Translations under genes and position numbers: made by a program
Shown: positions 45,073-53,420 of the stretch, one piece after another
Layout of the letters: every line of letters starts with the position of its first letter
Numbering within the stretch: the stretch's first letter is position 1
Notes under the pieces: model-generated
The model's database searches: none
The model's input: only the letters and a program-made list of their open reading frames with translations
What the model was told of the DNA's origin: nothing
NCBI GenBank assembly: GCA_023954355.1
Contig: JAMLID010000008.1
Location: forward strand, 1-64,000
Direction of reading: 5' to 3'
Length of the DNA stretch: 64,000 nucleotides
Origin: Oligoflexia bacterium
GTDB lineage: Bacteria; Bdellovibrionota; UBA1018; CAIPTA01

Positions 45073-46437
45073 TTATCCTACCTGCATGTCCTTAACGATT
45101 ATCATCGGACCTCCGTCGGCAACTCTCAGTGGTGCTTGTTCGTCTTTTCCACAGCCACCAAATGCAGAGCTGTGAATTTCTAAACCCTTAGAAACAGCTT
45201 GAATGTTGTTCAGTGTTTCAAAAACAGTCCCTGAAATAACAGACACTTTAATGGGGTTACCAATTTTTCCATTTTTGATCTCATACGCCCTAGTAGGAGC
45301 TATTGTAAAAGTACTTAAACCCGACCCATGTCTGTAATCAGAAACAAAGATTCCTTCAGAAATGGAAGATATCAAGCTCTCGGTCGAATCTTTTCCCGCC
45401 TCTATATATGTATTCGTCATACGAACTATGGGTTCAAATTCAAAATTCATCGCACGAGCATTACCCGTTGGTTCTTCTTTAAAAGCAGAGGCAGTACTTA
45501 GCGAATGTAATCTACCACTGAGAACTCCATTTTTTACTAAGTATGTTTTTTTCGATGGAATACCCTCATCATCTATTGGACAGTATCCAGAATTAATAAT
45601 TTCGTTACCATCATCTACAATAGAAACAATATCAGATGCTACTTTCGTTCCTATTTTCCACTCATCTATTGCCGCTTTGTCACCCAACATAAAGTCGGCT
45701 TCTGATTTGTGACCAAACGATTCGTGCGTAAAAACACCAACGACATCAGAATTCATCAAAACGGTATACTTACCAGGCTTAACTATAGGGGCCTTTAAGT
45801 GTCGGCGACTCTCTTCAATAAATTTTTTCGCTTGCTGTTGCTTGCCCGATAAATCAGAAATATTTTGTCCCCATAATCGATTCGCATCTTTAAAAATAAA
45901 ATCGCCATCTCGAAGAGTAAATATTAAAAATATTCCATAATCTACGTAGTCATAAATAAATTCTCGACCTCTATTCGACTTAAAAGCTCTCTTTTGATAT
46001 CGATCTTTATAATAAATTTTATATTCTCTAACTTCTGGAATTTCATTTGTTAAATCGAAATAAGACTCACAAAGCTCTTTCTTTTCAGTTAGCGAAATAT
46101 TTCTTGGATCATTTTTTACAAATTTTAAGATTTCATCTCTTTGCACAGGAACATGCCCAAATAAGTCTTCGTTAGTTCCTTTAATTTGCTTTGATTGATG
46201 AATAAGGTCTTCAAAGGCTTCTGGAATTCTATCCAGTTCGGTCAACGATCGGTAAAACCATTTTCCGTTATTATACACGCGTAAAAAGGCACCAACCGAA
46301 CCTAAAGGGCTAAAATTTTCTAATTCATTATTTTTATAGCCTAACTCTACTCCGCTCTCTTCTTCTATTCTTAAGTCGGCATAAAAACAATCTAACTCAG
46401 AAAGATTAACTTGCTTTAAATAATTCTCTATCCCCAT
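45073..46437 (-). CDS. tldD: TldD-like metalloprotease
   Basis: The 454-residue protein carries the zinc motif H-E-S-F-G-H in F-T-H-E-S-F-G-H-K-S-E-A-D (about residue 240), and later G-C-G-K-D-E-Q-A-P-L-R-V-A-D-G-G-P, both typical of TldD. With TldE it processes or degrades small unfolded peptides, for example microcin precursors and antitoxins in other bacteria. It is first in the tldD-tldE-nitrilase-GNAT/PEPC group. The ribosome binding site (GAGG) lies in a possible 5-bp hairpin. Confidence 0.9.
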   Translation of the reverse strand: MGIENYLKQVNLSELDCFYADLRIEEESGVELGYKNNELENFSPLGSVGAFLRVYNNGKWFYRSLTELDRIPEAFEDLIHQSKQIKGTNEDLFGHVPVQRDEILKFVKNDPRNISLTEKKELCESYFDLTNEIPEVREYKIYYKDRYQKRAFKSNRGREFIYDYVDYGIFLIFTLRDGDFIFKDANRLWGQNISDLSGKQQQAKKFIEESRRHLKAPIVKPGKYTVLMNSDVVGVFTHESFGHKSEADFMLGDKAAIDEWKIGTKVASDIVSIVDDGNEIINSGYCPIDDEGIPSKKTYLVKNGVLSGRLHSLSTASAFKEEPTGNARAMNFEFEPIVRMTNTYIEAGKDSTESLISSISEGIFVSDYRHGSGLSTFTIAPTRAYEIKNGKIGNPIKVSVISGTVFETLNNIQAVSKGLEIHSSAFGGCGKDEQAPLRVADGGPMIIVKDMQVG

Positions 46438-46442
46438 ATTGG

Positions 46443-46464
46443 CCTCATAATTTATATTTTGAGG
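46443..46464 (-). promoter_or_regulatory. Possible hairpin masking the tldD ribosome binding site
   Basis: On the minus strand CCTCA (46464-46460) can pair with TGAGG (46447-46443) around a 12-nt loop; the second arm is the Shine-Dalgarno sequence 5 nt before ATG 46437. The stem is short, so its effect is uncertain. Confidence 0.25.
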
Positions 46465-46513
46465 ATTGTTTTTAACACAATTTCTGACGATATGGTGGAA
46501 AATTTAAGAAATT

Positions 46514-46897
46514 TTATTCTTTTGATTTACATCCAAGCCTATTTTTATCTTCAAAACTACAACTATAGCTAATTTTGTTCTGATTCGATGTTAAAATAAG
46601 AGCAGGCCCACCACAAAGGCGATATTCAATTTCTGCAAAAGAAGATTTTACAACTTGATAGTCTAACTCTTCTTTTGGGCCTTTTTTTGTAGCGAATTGT
46701 ATTTTTATTTTTTTTCCAGAATAGTAGCGGTCGGGGTCAAGGTTTACAAACTTTACTCTTATAAGATCATGGTCATATAAAAATAAACGAACTGGCTCTA
46801 TGTTTTTATTATCCGACTTACAATAGTAAACTTCTTGATGAGCTAGGCTGGGGATAGAAAATAAAAATAGTGTAATGATAATTAGCTTCATATTCAT
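46514..46897 (-). CDS. Small exported protein, hypothetical
   Basis: A signal peptide (cleavage near S-L-A-H at residue 19) leads to a mature domain of about 108 residues with four Cys (Y-Y-C, R-L-C-G-G-P, Y-S-C and G-C near the end), presumably disulfide bonded in the periplasm. I recognise no family. It is in tandem with but well separated from tldD (76 nt). A second in-frame ATG two codons later could also be the start. Confidence 0.65.
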   Translation of the reverse strand: MNMKLIIITLFLFSIPSLAHQEVYYCKSDNKNIEPVRLFLYDHDLIRVKFVNLDPDRYYSGKKIKIQFATKKGPKEELDYQVVKSSFAEIEYRLCGGPALILTSNQNKISYSCSFEDKNRLGCKSKE

Positions 46898-46936
46898 TCA
46901 ATAACATTTATGAAAACGAGCGCCTATTCGCACACT

Positions 46937-47512
46937 TTATCTTTTTATAAAACTTGCTCTAACTACTACGCTATAGCAAATGGCCTTAATATTTCCCTTA
47001 TTATGGTATGCATGCGCTTGATCCCCAGGAAAAGCTAATAAATCTCCCTCATTCACCACATACGTCTCTCCAGCCACATATACTGTTACCTGGCCTTTTT
47101 CACATACGAAGTATTCTTTGGTACCTGATGTATGTGGAACACCAGGAAATCGTATATTTTTGGGAATCTCCATACGATCTATTTCTGTTCCGGGAATGGG
47201 ATCAGGTAAAAGTTTATAAACAAATGCACCTTTTTTATTTTTTTTCTCTCTTTCAAATTCGCTCGCTTTTTTTAACAAACAAGTCGGTCTCGGTTGCTGT
47301 AAAAGCTCTTCGACGCTTACTTCAAGCGCGGCAGCTATTTTTGTCATATGAAAAAGCGTAGGATTTCCTAGTCCCGACTCTAAATGAGCAATCGTAGATC
47401 TTGGGATTTTAGAGAGATTTGACAAGACTTGCTGGCTATAATTTCTTTTAGACCTAAGCTCTATGAGATTTTGAGCAAGCACCGAAGACAAATTAGACGA
47501 TTCATAATCCAT
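46937..47512 (-). CDS. XRE-family regulator with C-terminal cupin domain
   Basis: An N-terminal XRE helix-turn-helix (about 10-65, with S-Q-Q-V-L-S-N-L-S-K-I-P-R-S-T-I) is followed by a cupin (about 105-185) showing P-H-T-S-G-T-K-E-Y and the second cupin motif G-D-L-L-A-F-P-G-D-Q-A-H-A-Y. Such regulators sense a small molecule through the cupin pocket. ATG 47512 is preferred to GTG 47530. An imperfect palindrome spans the start region. It is divergent from the VOC-family gene, a plausible target. Confidence 0.88.
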   Translation of the reverse strand: MDYESSNLSSVLAQNLIELRSKRNYSQQVLSNLSKIPRSTIAHLESGLGNPTLFHMTKIAAALEVSVEELLQQPRPTCLLKKASEFEREKKNKKGAFVYKLLPDPIPGTEIDRMEIPKNIRFPGVPHTSGTKEYFVCEKGQVTVYVAGETYVVNEGDLLAFPGDQAHAYHNKGNIKAICYSVVVRASFIKR

Positions 47513-47514
47513 AC

Positions 47515-47528
47515 GACAATATATCGTC
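47515..47528. promoter_or_regulatory. Imperfect 14-bp palindrome between divergent XRE-cupin and VOC genes
   Basis: GACAATATATCGTC is a dyad with one mismatched pair, immediately upstream of the regulator ATG and about 55 nt from the VOC start. The position fits an autoregulatory operator. This is inferred from symmetry only. Confidence 0.3.
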
Positions 47529-47582
47529 ACTTTAGTCGATTTAACATCTTTTTTAATTCATATTCATTAAAAAGGAGCACAA

Positions 47583-47996
47583 ATGAAAAATAAAGTATCA
47601 ATCGACCATTTAAATTTAAGCGTTAAAAACTTTAAGGAGTCTTATCATTGGTACAAAAGCATTTTTGGCTTTGAATTAGTGGAAGAGGGTATAGAAGAAA
47701 ATGGCCCCTGGGGGATTTTAAAAAATGGAAATTCTATGCTTTGCATTTACGAGTTTCCCAAAAGAGTTGCTATGGTAAAAGATAGTGACAATTTTCATCA
47801 GATTTTTCATTTTGGATTAAAGGTAGAAAATCGAGAATACTGGCAACACCTCTTGAAAGAAAATAATCTTAAAACGTACTACGGCAGCCCAATTCGGTAC
47901 TCGCACTCACTCTCTTGGTATATTAAAGACCCTACTGGATATATGATTGAAGTATCTTCTTGGGATGAAAATAAAATTCAATTTAATACAAATTAA
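47583..47996 (+). CDS. VOC-family (glyoxalase/dioxygenase fold) protein
   Basis: The 137-residue protein has paired beta-alpha-beta-beta-beta modules. It begins with I-D-H-L-N-L-S-V and continues S-Y-H-W-Y-K-S-I-F-G-F-E. A second metal-binding His is likely in F-H-F-G-L-K-V and a Glu in G-Y-M-I-E-V. This fits glyoxalase, fosfomycin-resistance-type and extradiol dioxygenase relatives, but no substrate can be assigned. AAAAGGAG lies 6 nt upstream of the start. It is divergent from the XRE-cupin regulator. Confidence 0.85.
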   Translation: MKNKVSIDHLNLSVKNFKESYHWYKSIFGFELVEEGIEENGPWGILKNGNSMLCIYEFPKRVAMVKDSDNFHQIFHFGLKVENREYWQHLLKENNLKTYYGSPIRYSHSLSWYIKDPTGYMIEVSSWDENKIQFNTN

Positions 47997-48015
47997 TATA
48001 ATTTATACAGTTCAG

Positions 48016-48159
48016 TCATCTACGAATAAAGATATTATCTTTTTGTTTTCTTCTTAGATCTGCTTCTTTACTAATTTTATCTAGCTCTCTTGAGAGGACA
48101 TCATAGTCTAAAAGATCTACGTACACGTTATCATTAATTAGTTTTTTTTGCTTTTTCAT
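48016..48159 (-). CDS. Small charged protein (47 aa), hypothetical
   Basis: An ORF of 47 codons starts at ATG 48159 with TGGAGA 5 nt upstream. The product is highly charged and helical (M-K-K-Q-K-K-L-I-N-D, later L-S-R-E-L-D-K-I-S-K). It occupies most of the gap between the VOC gene and the stress cluster. No family is recognised. Start codon, ribosome binding site and biased composition support it. Confidence 0.5.
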   Translation of the reverse strand: MKKQKKLINDNVYVDLLDYDVLSRELDKISKEADLRRKQKDNIFIRR

Positions 48160-48244
48160 ACAGTTCTCCATAGAAATTACATTTATGTTCATTACAAAAG
48201 TTTATAGTAAAGCTTAAAGATTGCTTGTAACCCTTATGTATAAA

Positions 48245-48263
48245 TTGTGTAAAAAACTTCACA
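48245..48263 (+). promoter_or_regulatory. Dyad motif copy 1 upstream of the DUF2383 gene
   Basis: TTGTGTAAAAAACTTCACA, 79 nt before ATG 48343. It shares TTGTGTA at one end and CACA at the other, with identical 19-bp length, with three other sites at 49372, 54240 and 54699. Confidence 0.55.
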
Positions 48264-48342
48264 TTACTTAAATCTTCTAAAGAGGATCTATTAAAGAACT
48301 AGGCATATTCTCTGTACATCAACAAAATCGAAAGGATGTCGT

Positions 48343-48855
48343 ATGGAACAAATGCGTAATAATACAGAAAAAAATTATAGAGAACTCTATAATGATCTAG
48401 TTAGATCTGCCCCTCAAGTAGACACAGATGCGCTAAAAAATATTCTTCAAGGAGAAATCTCTGCCGTAGAAGCTTATGATGAAGCTATCAGAAAATTAAG
48501 TGATGATGAAAAAGTTACCGAAGAATATGACCTTTCCATTATTCGCCAGCACCATATTAATGCAGTAAATTTTTGGAAGCTTCATTTAGTATCTAATTCA
48601 GATGCTGAAGAAAAAAATATAACCTCAGGGATCTGGGGTACCGTAGTTGAAATCGCCCTTCAAACGGCAAACTTCATCGGCCATACGACTCTATTAAATA
48701 CTCTCAGAGACGGAGAAGTTATGGGACTAGATCAATACCAAGAATTACTAAAGAATCCAAGCATACCCCCTCTATGCAAAACACATGTAAAAGAGACCAT
48801 TATTCCAAATATTGATATGCACATACAGAGACTCAATTTACTTATACAACAATAA
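48343..48855 (+). CDS. DUF2383-like four-helix bundle protein
   Basis: This 170-residue, all-helical, soluble protein has the ferritin-like layout of DUF2383/PA2169 proteins: L-K-N-I-L-Q-G-E-I-S-A-V-E-A-Y-D-E-A, a middle helix with R-Q-H-H-I-N-A-V, and a C-terminal helix I-P-N-I-D-M-H-I. Members are found with general-stress genes in many proteobacteria, and their biochemical role is not established. AAAGGATG precedes the start, and the dyad motif lies 79 nt upstream. The small exported protein gene follows. Confidence 0.8.
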   Translation: MEQMRNNTEKNYRELYNDLVRSAPQVDTDALKNILQGEISAVEAYDEAIRKLSDDEKVTEEYDLSIIRQHHINAVNFWKLHLVSNSDAEEKNITSGIWGTVVEIALQTANFIGHTTLLNTLRDGEVMGLDQYQELLKNPSIPPLCKTHVKETIIPNIDMHIQRLNLLIQQ

Positions 48856-48883
48856 AGTATCGAAACGACAAGGAGGCCCCATC

Positions 48884-49273
48884 ATGAAAAAGTCACTATT
48901 AAAAATAATCCCAATACTATTATTAAGTATTTTTACAACCACACCTACACTATACGCAAATGAAAGTAATGAAGTACTTATCCCGATAGAAAGAGTAGAA
49001 GTAGACCAATCAACGGCCAGCGCTGTTAGAGTATCTATTTATGGTAATTTACCAAACAGCTGTGTAGATATGAAAAATAGTAAGATATTTGAAATTTCAC
49101 CTTATCTACATCAAGTTTCTATTTTAGGTACACAATACGAAGGTGTCTGCTTGACTGTAGTGACCCCCTATAAAGATTCTTTAGATCTAGTAGGATTACC
49201 TAAGGGTGATCATAAGTTTCTTTTCTTGAGTCCTGATGGAAATTACGAAGAGAAAAACTTCACTATTTATTAA
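48884..49273 (+). CDS. Small exported protein, hypothetical
   Basis: Strong AAGGAGG precedes ATG 48884. The 129-residue product has a signal peptide (cleavage near L-Y-A-N, residue 25) and a predicted beta-rich mature domain with two Cys (N-S-C-V-D and G-V-C-L-T), likely a disulfide. It follows the DUF2383 gene by 28 nt, so both are on one transcript that ends at the terminator at 49299. The in-frame open region before 48884 overlaps the upstream gene and is not needed. Confidence 0.7.
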   Translation: MKKSLLKIIPILLLSIFTTTPTLYANESNEVLIPIERVEVDQSTASAVRVSIYGNLPNSCVDMKNSKIFEISPYLHQVSILGTQYEGVCLTVVTPYKDSLDLVGLPKGDHKFLFLSPDGNYEEKNFTIY

Positions 49274-49298
49274 ACCATAATACTCTATTACATCTATA

Positions 49299-49325
49299 AG
49301 CCCTTACAATCGTAAGGGCTTTTTT
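49299..49325 (+). terminator. Rho-independent terminator
   Basis: AGCCCTTAC and GTAAGGGCT form a 9-bp stem with an AATC loop followed directly by a U-tract. It closes the transcript of the DUF2383 and exported protein genes. Confidence 0.9.
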
Positions 49326-49371
49326 ATTGCCCCTGTTAGCAGGTAAAAAACACACACTCAAAACTGTCTAG

Positions 49372-49390
49372 TTGTGTAAAAACTTTCACA
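49372..49390 (+). promoter_or_regulatory. Dyad motif copy 2 upstream of the 45-aa ORF
   Basis: TTGTGTAAAAACTTTCACA, 77 nt before ATG 49468, nearly identical in sequence and distance to copy 1. Confidence 0.55.
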
Positions 49391-49467
49391 AAAGGAAAAA
49401 CATATCTAAAGGAAGTCCCTAAGAATCTCCTCTACGATTTAAAGAAATCATTAACAAAGGAGAATAT

Positions 49468-49605
49468 ATGGAAACATACACACTTAATATCAACTATAGA
49501 GATACCAGTAACTTAAAACTAAAAGATATCTCAAAATCTGTTACAGCAATAGATGACTTTTCATGTGACGACTTAAACGATTTCTATTTTGATGAAATTT
49601 ATTAG
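49468..49605 (+). CDS. Small acidic protein (45 aa), hypothetical
   Basis: AAAGGAGA stands 5 nt before ATG 49468. The product is acidic, with a C-terminal D-D-F-S-C-D-D-L-N-D-F-Y-F-D-E. The good start signals and the dyad motif at the same distance as for the DUF2383 gene argue that it is real. No family is recognised. It is followed within 11 nt by the next gene, so the two are likely coupled. Confidence 0.6.
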   Translation: METYTLNINYRDTSNLKLKDISKSVTAIDDFSCDDLNDFYFDEIY

Positions 49606-49615
49606 GATAAATAGA

Positions 49616-50437
49616 ATGATTCATTCCAAGAGGGTCGTTCGTGGAGCAGTAATACTTCTGGCTGGAATTTTTGTAACTACTTTCTATGTTCATAAAAATT
49701 CACAGCCAGAAGATCAGACCTTGCCAGCAGTTTCAGTAATTATGAAAAACTGGGAACAAGACTACCAACAAGGAGTAGTACCTCCGGTGACATCTGAAGA
49801 GAATAAAAACTATGCTCCTACTAAAACAACTCTAGACCTACTTCGAGCGGCCTCTTTATTCGCTACAGAGAAAAAAATTGCCGTAAGCGCATTATCTAAG
49901 TTTCGTAATCTTAAAAATAATACTGTTTACACTGATCTTAAGCTTTGTCGTGATAGTATTTTAAAAAATAAACATATAGAGCCTCTTTTTTATAAAATTC
50001 CAGAAGACAAGTCTGGCGACTTCAAACAGGCAATCGCACTATTTGAAAAAGCTATACAAAATAAAAAATTCCCTGCCGATAGCGAATCTGATTATTTACT
50101 TTTTTCAAGCTTAAAGAAAATCAAGGATCCAAACGGGCAAGATAAAATGAATGATTCTACTTTGGAGTTTTTAAAGTCTGAAATTTTATACTCAATTGGA
50201 GACAGAAATTATGAACTTCCTGCACTGTTGGCTTATATTAATTTCATTTTTAAATTTCCAAATGATGAACTCTCATCTTTAGCGATTATGAGAGCCAATT
50301 CGCTAGTAAATAACCTATATACTGGGTCGTCTGGTAAAGATATACCTGAAGATTGGAACAATTTTTTACATGAAATAAATTATCTAGTTTCTAATATAGA
50401 TGAAAGAAAGATTGCTGAAAGTGAATTGAATAAATAA
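49616..50437 (+). CDS. Membrane-anchored helical protein, hypothetical
   Basis: ATG 49616 follows AGGA by 8 nt and lies just behind the 45-aa ORF. The protein has an N-terminal membrane anchor (about 10-28) and a helical periplasmic domain of about 240 residues with many Lys and Asp. The sequence suggests TPR-like repeats (S-A-L-S-K-F-R-N-L-K, later A-I-A-L-F-E-K-A-I-Q), without a confident assignment. An earlier ATG (49592) would overlap the 45-aa ORF. It is convergent with the hybrid kinase. Confidence 0.65.
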   Translation: MIHSKRVVRGAVILLAGIFVTTFYVHKNSQPEDQTLPAVSVIMKNWEQDYQQGVVPPVTSEENKNYAPTKTTLDLLRAASLFATEKKIAVSALSKFRNLKNNTVYTDLKLCRDSILKNKHIEPLFYKIPEDKSGDFKQAIALFEKAIQNKKFPADSESDYLLFSSLKKIKDPNGQDKMNDSTLEFLKSEILYSIGDRNYELPALLAYINFIFKFPNDELSSLAIMRANSLVNNLYTGSSGKDIPEDWNNFLHEINYLVSNIDERKIAESELNK

Positions 50438-50438
50438 A

Positions 50439-52316
50439 TTAAACTATCCCGCAGTGAGACTCTACAATTGCAATTAAGCGTGTTTTATTTACAGGCTTAG
50501 TAACATGATCACTAAAGCCAGACATTCTAGTTTTAAGCCTCTCTTCTTCCATGGCGTGAGCTGTAAGAGCCAATACAGGATTTGTATAATTTAATTTTCT
50601 AAGTTCTTTTAACGCTGTATATCCGTCAATTTCTGGCATCTGAAGATCCATAAGAATTAAATCAAATTGAGTTCCATTTTTTACTTCTTCTATAGCAGAT
50701 TTTGCATCATTAAACGCTAACACCTCAGCCCCAGCCGAACTTAAGTAAATTTGAAAAAGTCGAGCATTCTCTTTTGCATCATCAACTATCAATATCTTTC
50801 TATTCTTAAGTGTGTTTTTTGAACCAATAGATTCTGATGTATCTTTTAAATTAAATTTTCTACTTGAGATTGGTTGCTCTAGAGTGCTTATAAATTCGAT
50901 TTCATCAGGAAGACTCGCTTTCATACGAAATAAAAATGTAGACCCTTTATCTACTTGACTGCTAATTAAGCGCAAATCTCCTGCAAGCAAGTTAGCAATT
51001 CTTTTTGAAAGCGCTAAACCTAATCCCGTTCCTCCATACTTTCTACTTACAGATGAATCTCCCTGGGAAAATGGCAAAAAAAGCTTCTCTTGAGCTTTTA
51101 GCTTAATTCCACAACCACTATCTTCAATATAGGCTAATAAAGTATCGGGCCTTTCAAATTGAATTTTTACGTTAACAAACCCACTTTCTGTAAATTTAAT
51201 GGCGTTACCAATGACATTAAATAATACCTGCTTAATTCTTTTTGGGTCAGAAATAATCTTTCTTGGAATTTCATCCATCAAAGTAAACTCTAAAGATATT
51301 TCTTTTTCTTCAGCTTTTACTTTGAGTAGAGACCACACGTCTAACAATAGCGCAGGTAAATCTAATGACACAGACTGAACCACCATTGCACCAGACTCGG
51401 CTTTAGATACCTCAAGTAGCTCATCAATCAAACCCAGAAGATGACTGGCATTTTTTAAAATAATACTTACTGCCTCATCTCTTTTTACAGAATCAATCTG
51501 TCCATCTTCTTTCAAAAGCTCAGCATACCCAAATATGGCAGTCATTGGAGTTCTTATTTCATGACTGATATTTGCGAGAAATTCCATCTTAGATCGATTT
51601 GCAGATTCTATATCTAAAACGGCATCTACAAGTTTTGTCTGCTGTGAAATCACAGCTCCATAAAGTGGTCTAAAAACCAATAGCCAAACCAAAAACACCA
51701 GAAGAATACAAAGCGCCACAAATATATATCCCATTCTCCTAAACTTAGAGAGAGATCGATTATTGGCTTCTAACATTCTTTTACTAAGTACTCTCAAAGT
51801 GTCTGTAAGCTTTGTCTGTGCACCTTGATTCAAAAAAGAAATTTCTTGCTTAAATGCTTGAGAGCTCCACTTCCCTTCAGTAGAAAATTTTTCAGCATCA
51901 TCAGCAAAATCGTTGAGACGTTTAGTTATATTAGACAATTGTATAGAATTTTTAAGTTCTTCTAGTAATAGGGGAGCTTCATTTTTTGCCCACTCATCTG
52001 CTTTTTTATTCTCTATATCTAGCGCCATAGCCAGGGAGCGGATTTCTGCTCTAATTAACATTCGTTTGCTAATTGGTATTTTGTCTTCTAACTGATCGCC
52101 GAGTACTTTAATTTGCTGAACTAAGCTATTTTGACTTTGTGTAATATGAAAAATTTTTTGAATCGACTCTTGCGCTTGTATTTCCCATCGCTGCACTTCA
52201 AGAGCTGTAAGGCTAAAAAATAGTACGATCAGTAACCCTGCTAAAGAAAATATAGTAAACTTTCTTTTTGTTTCCGCTATAAGATTCTGTGTCGCCTTAA
52301 CTCTATCCAATGTCAA
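50439..52316 (-). CDS. Membrane hybrid histidine kinase with receiver domain
   Basis: Two transmembrane helices (about 20-40 and 195-215) flank a helical periplasmic sensor region. The kinase core follows: HisKA with I-S-H-E-I-R-T-P-M-T-A and HATPase with N-A-I-K-F, D-S-G-C-G-I and G-G-T-G-L-G-L-A. A C-terminal receiver (about 505-620) has I-V-D-D, L-I-L-M-D-L-Q-M-P and a conserved Lys in V-T-K-P. It is encoded directly after the Hpt-like gene and overlaps it. No ATG is near the start; TTG 52316 or TTG 52310 are the candidates. With the Hpt protein and the divergent OmpR-type regulator it forms a phosphorelay. Confidence 0.92.
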   Translation of the reverse strand: MTLDRVKATQNLIAETKRKFTIFSLAGLLIVLFFSLTALEVQRWEIQAQESIQKIFHITQSQNSLVQQIKVLGDQLEDKIPISKRMLIRAEIRSLAMALDIENKKADEWAKNEAPLLLEELKNSIQLSNITKRLNDFADDAEKFSTEGKWSSQAFKQEISFLNQGAQTKLTDTLRVLSKRMLEANNRSLSKFRRMGYIFVALCILLVFLVWLLVFRPLYGAVISQQTKLVDAVLDIESANRSKMEFLANISHEIRTPMTAIFGYAELLKEDGQIDSVKRDEAVSIILKNASHLLGLIDELLEVSKAESGAMVVQSVSLDLPALLLDVWSLLKVKAEEKEISLEFTLMDEIPRKIISDPKRIKQVLFNVIGNAIKFTESGFVNVKIQFERPDTLLAYIEDSGCGIKLKAQEKLFLPFSQGDSSVSRKYGGTGLGLALSKRIANLLAGDLRLISSQVDKGSTFLFRMKASLPDEIEFISTLEQPISSRKFNLKDTSESIGSKNTLKNRKILIVDDAKENARLFQIYLSSAGAEVLAFNDAKSAIEEVKNGTQFDLILMDLQMPEIDGYTALKELRKLNYTNPVLALTAHAMEEERLKTRMSGFSDHVTKPVNKTRLIAIVESHCGIV

Positions 52317-52623
52317 AACTCTCTTTTTTCGACTTTATATAAGTTTCAATTTTCAAAAGAACCGCTTTTGCCCTCACTAAATCTTCTGTATCGAGTAAAA
52401 TATTTAATTCTTTTGCCAAATCGGCCAAGGTTGCAAATCCATAGGGTTCAGAGTAACCAATCCACTTATGCGTTACCTTCTTAATCTGCTTGAAATCTGC
52501 TCTTTCAAAAAAAGAATGAACTTCTTGAATTTCTTTTTCTCTATCAGTAATAAATTCTTCTACAAATATCTCTAATCCCTCGTCGGGTATTTCTCTTGAA
52601 TTTTGAGCACTTACCATATCCAT
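52303..52623 (-). CDS. Hpt-domain phosphotransfer protein
   Basis: The 106-residue protein is a helical histidine phosphotransfer domain. The acceptor His lies in T-H-K-W-I-G-Y-S-E-P-Y-G-F, the equivalent of the H-x-L-K-G-x-S pattern, followed by A-K-E-L-N-I-L-L. I use ATG 52623; the frame is open further to a TTG, but that would run into the divergent promoter region. It overlaps the hybrid kinase gene by 14 nt. It likely carries phosphate between the kinase receiver and the OmpR-type regulator. Confidence 0.75.
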   Translation of the reverse strand: MDMVSAQNSREIPDEGLEIFVEEFITDREKEIQEVHSFFERADFKQIKKVTHKWIGYSEPYGFATLADLAKELNILLDTEDLVRAKAVLLKIETYIKSKKESFDIG

Positions 52624-52719
52624 ATTGCGCACCCCCTGATAGACGCTATTATTAGCAATTTTCCTAGAAAAGCTCAATGTTTTGCGTTATTTTGCCCACT
52701 AAAAGAGGCATCTAATCAT

Positions 52720-53415
52720 ATGAAAAAAGTTCTCTTAATAGAAGACAGCAAAGAAGTATTTCAAATGGTAAAACAGGGCTTAGCCGGCCTTACCGAGCTT
52801 GATTGGGTCACTAGCATTGAATCGGCCACACACGATATACAAAAAAAATCTTACTCTTTGATATTACTAGATCTAGAGTTGCCAGATGGTAATGGAATCG
52901 ATCTATGCACAAAATTACAAGAGTTAAATCCAAATTTACCTATTTTTATTCTTACAGCCAATAGTGATATCTCCAATAAGGTATTGGGATTCTCTGCTGG
53001 AGCCGAAGATTATATAACTAAGCCTTTTGAAATTTTAGAATTAAGAGCCCGAGTAGAAGCAAAGCTTAGAAAAGCTGAAATTTTGAGTGAAACATCAGAT
53101 TTATTAAAGTGGACTGAACTAGAAATAGATAAAAAACGCCAAGAAGTTAAAATAAACAATGGTAACGAATTTGAAAAAATAGACCTGACCGCTTTAGAGT
53201 TTAAATTATTGCTATATTTTGCCTCTCAGCCAGGTGTAGTTATCTCTAGAGATGATGTATTAAACACCATCTGGGGTGAAAACGTGCATGTCTACTCTAG
53301 ATCAGTAGACACACACGTTAGTAAGCTCAGAAAAAAACTCAAAAATCATAGTACAGTTATAGAGTCTGTGCATGGATCTGGCTATAAGTTCAATGTAACG
53401 AAAGCCCTATTGTAA
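52720..53415 (+). CDS. OmpR/PhoB-family response regulator
   Basis: An N-terminal receiver (1-118) shows I-E-D-S, L-I-L-L-D-L-E-L-P-D-G with the phospho-acceptor Asp near residue 49, and K-P-F. A C-terminal winged helix (about 135-230) has the OmpR features L-T-A-L-E-F-K-L-L and V-D-T-H-V-S-K-L-R-K-K-L. The start is ATG 52720; the frame is open upstream into the divergent Hpt gene. It is the likely output of the Hpt/hybrid kinase relay and a candidate regulator of the neighbouring stress genes. Confidence 0.93.
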   Translation: MKKVLLIEDSKEVFQMVKQGLAGLTELDWVTSIESATHDIQKKSYSLILLDLELPDGNGIDLCTKLQELNPNLPIFILTANSDISNKVLGFSAGAEDYITKPFEILELRARVEAKLRKAEILSETSDLLKWTELEIDKKRQEVKINNGNEFEKIDLTALEFKLLLYFASQPGVVISRDDVLNTIWGENVHVYSRSVDTHVSKLRKKLKNHSTVIESVHGSGYKFNVTKALL

Positions 53416-53420
53416 TAGAA

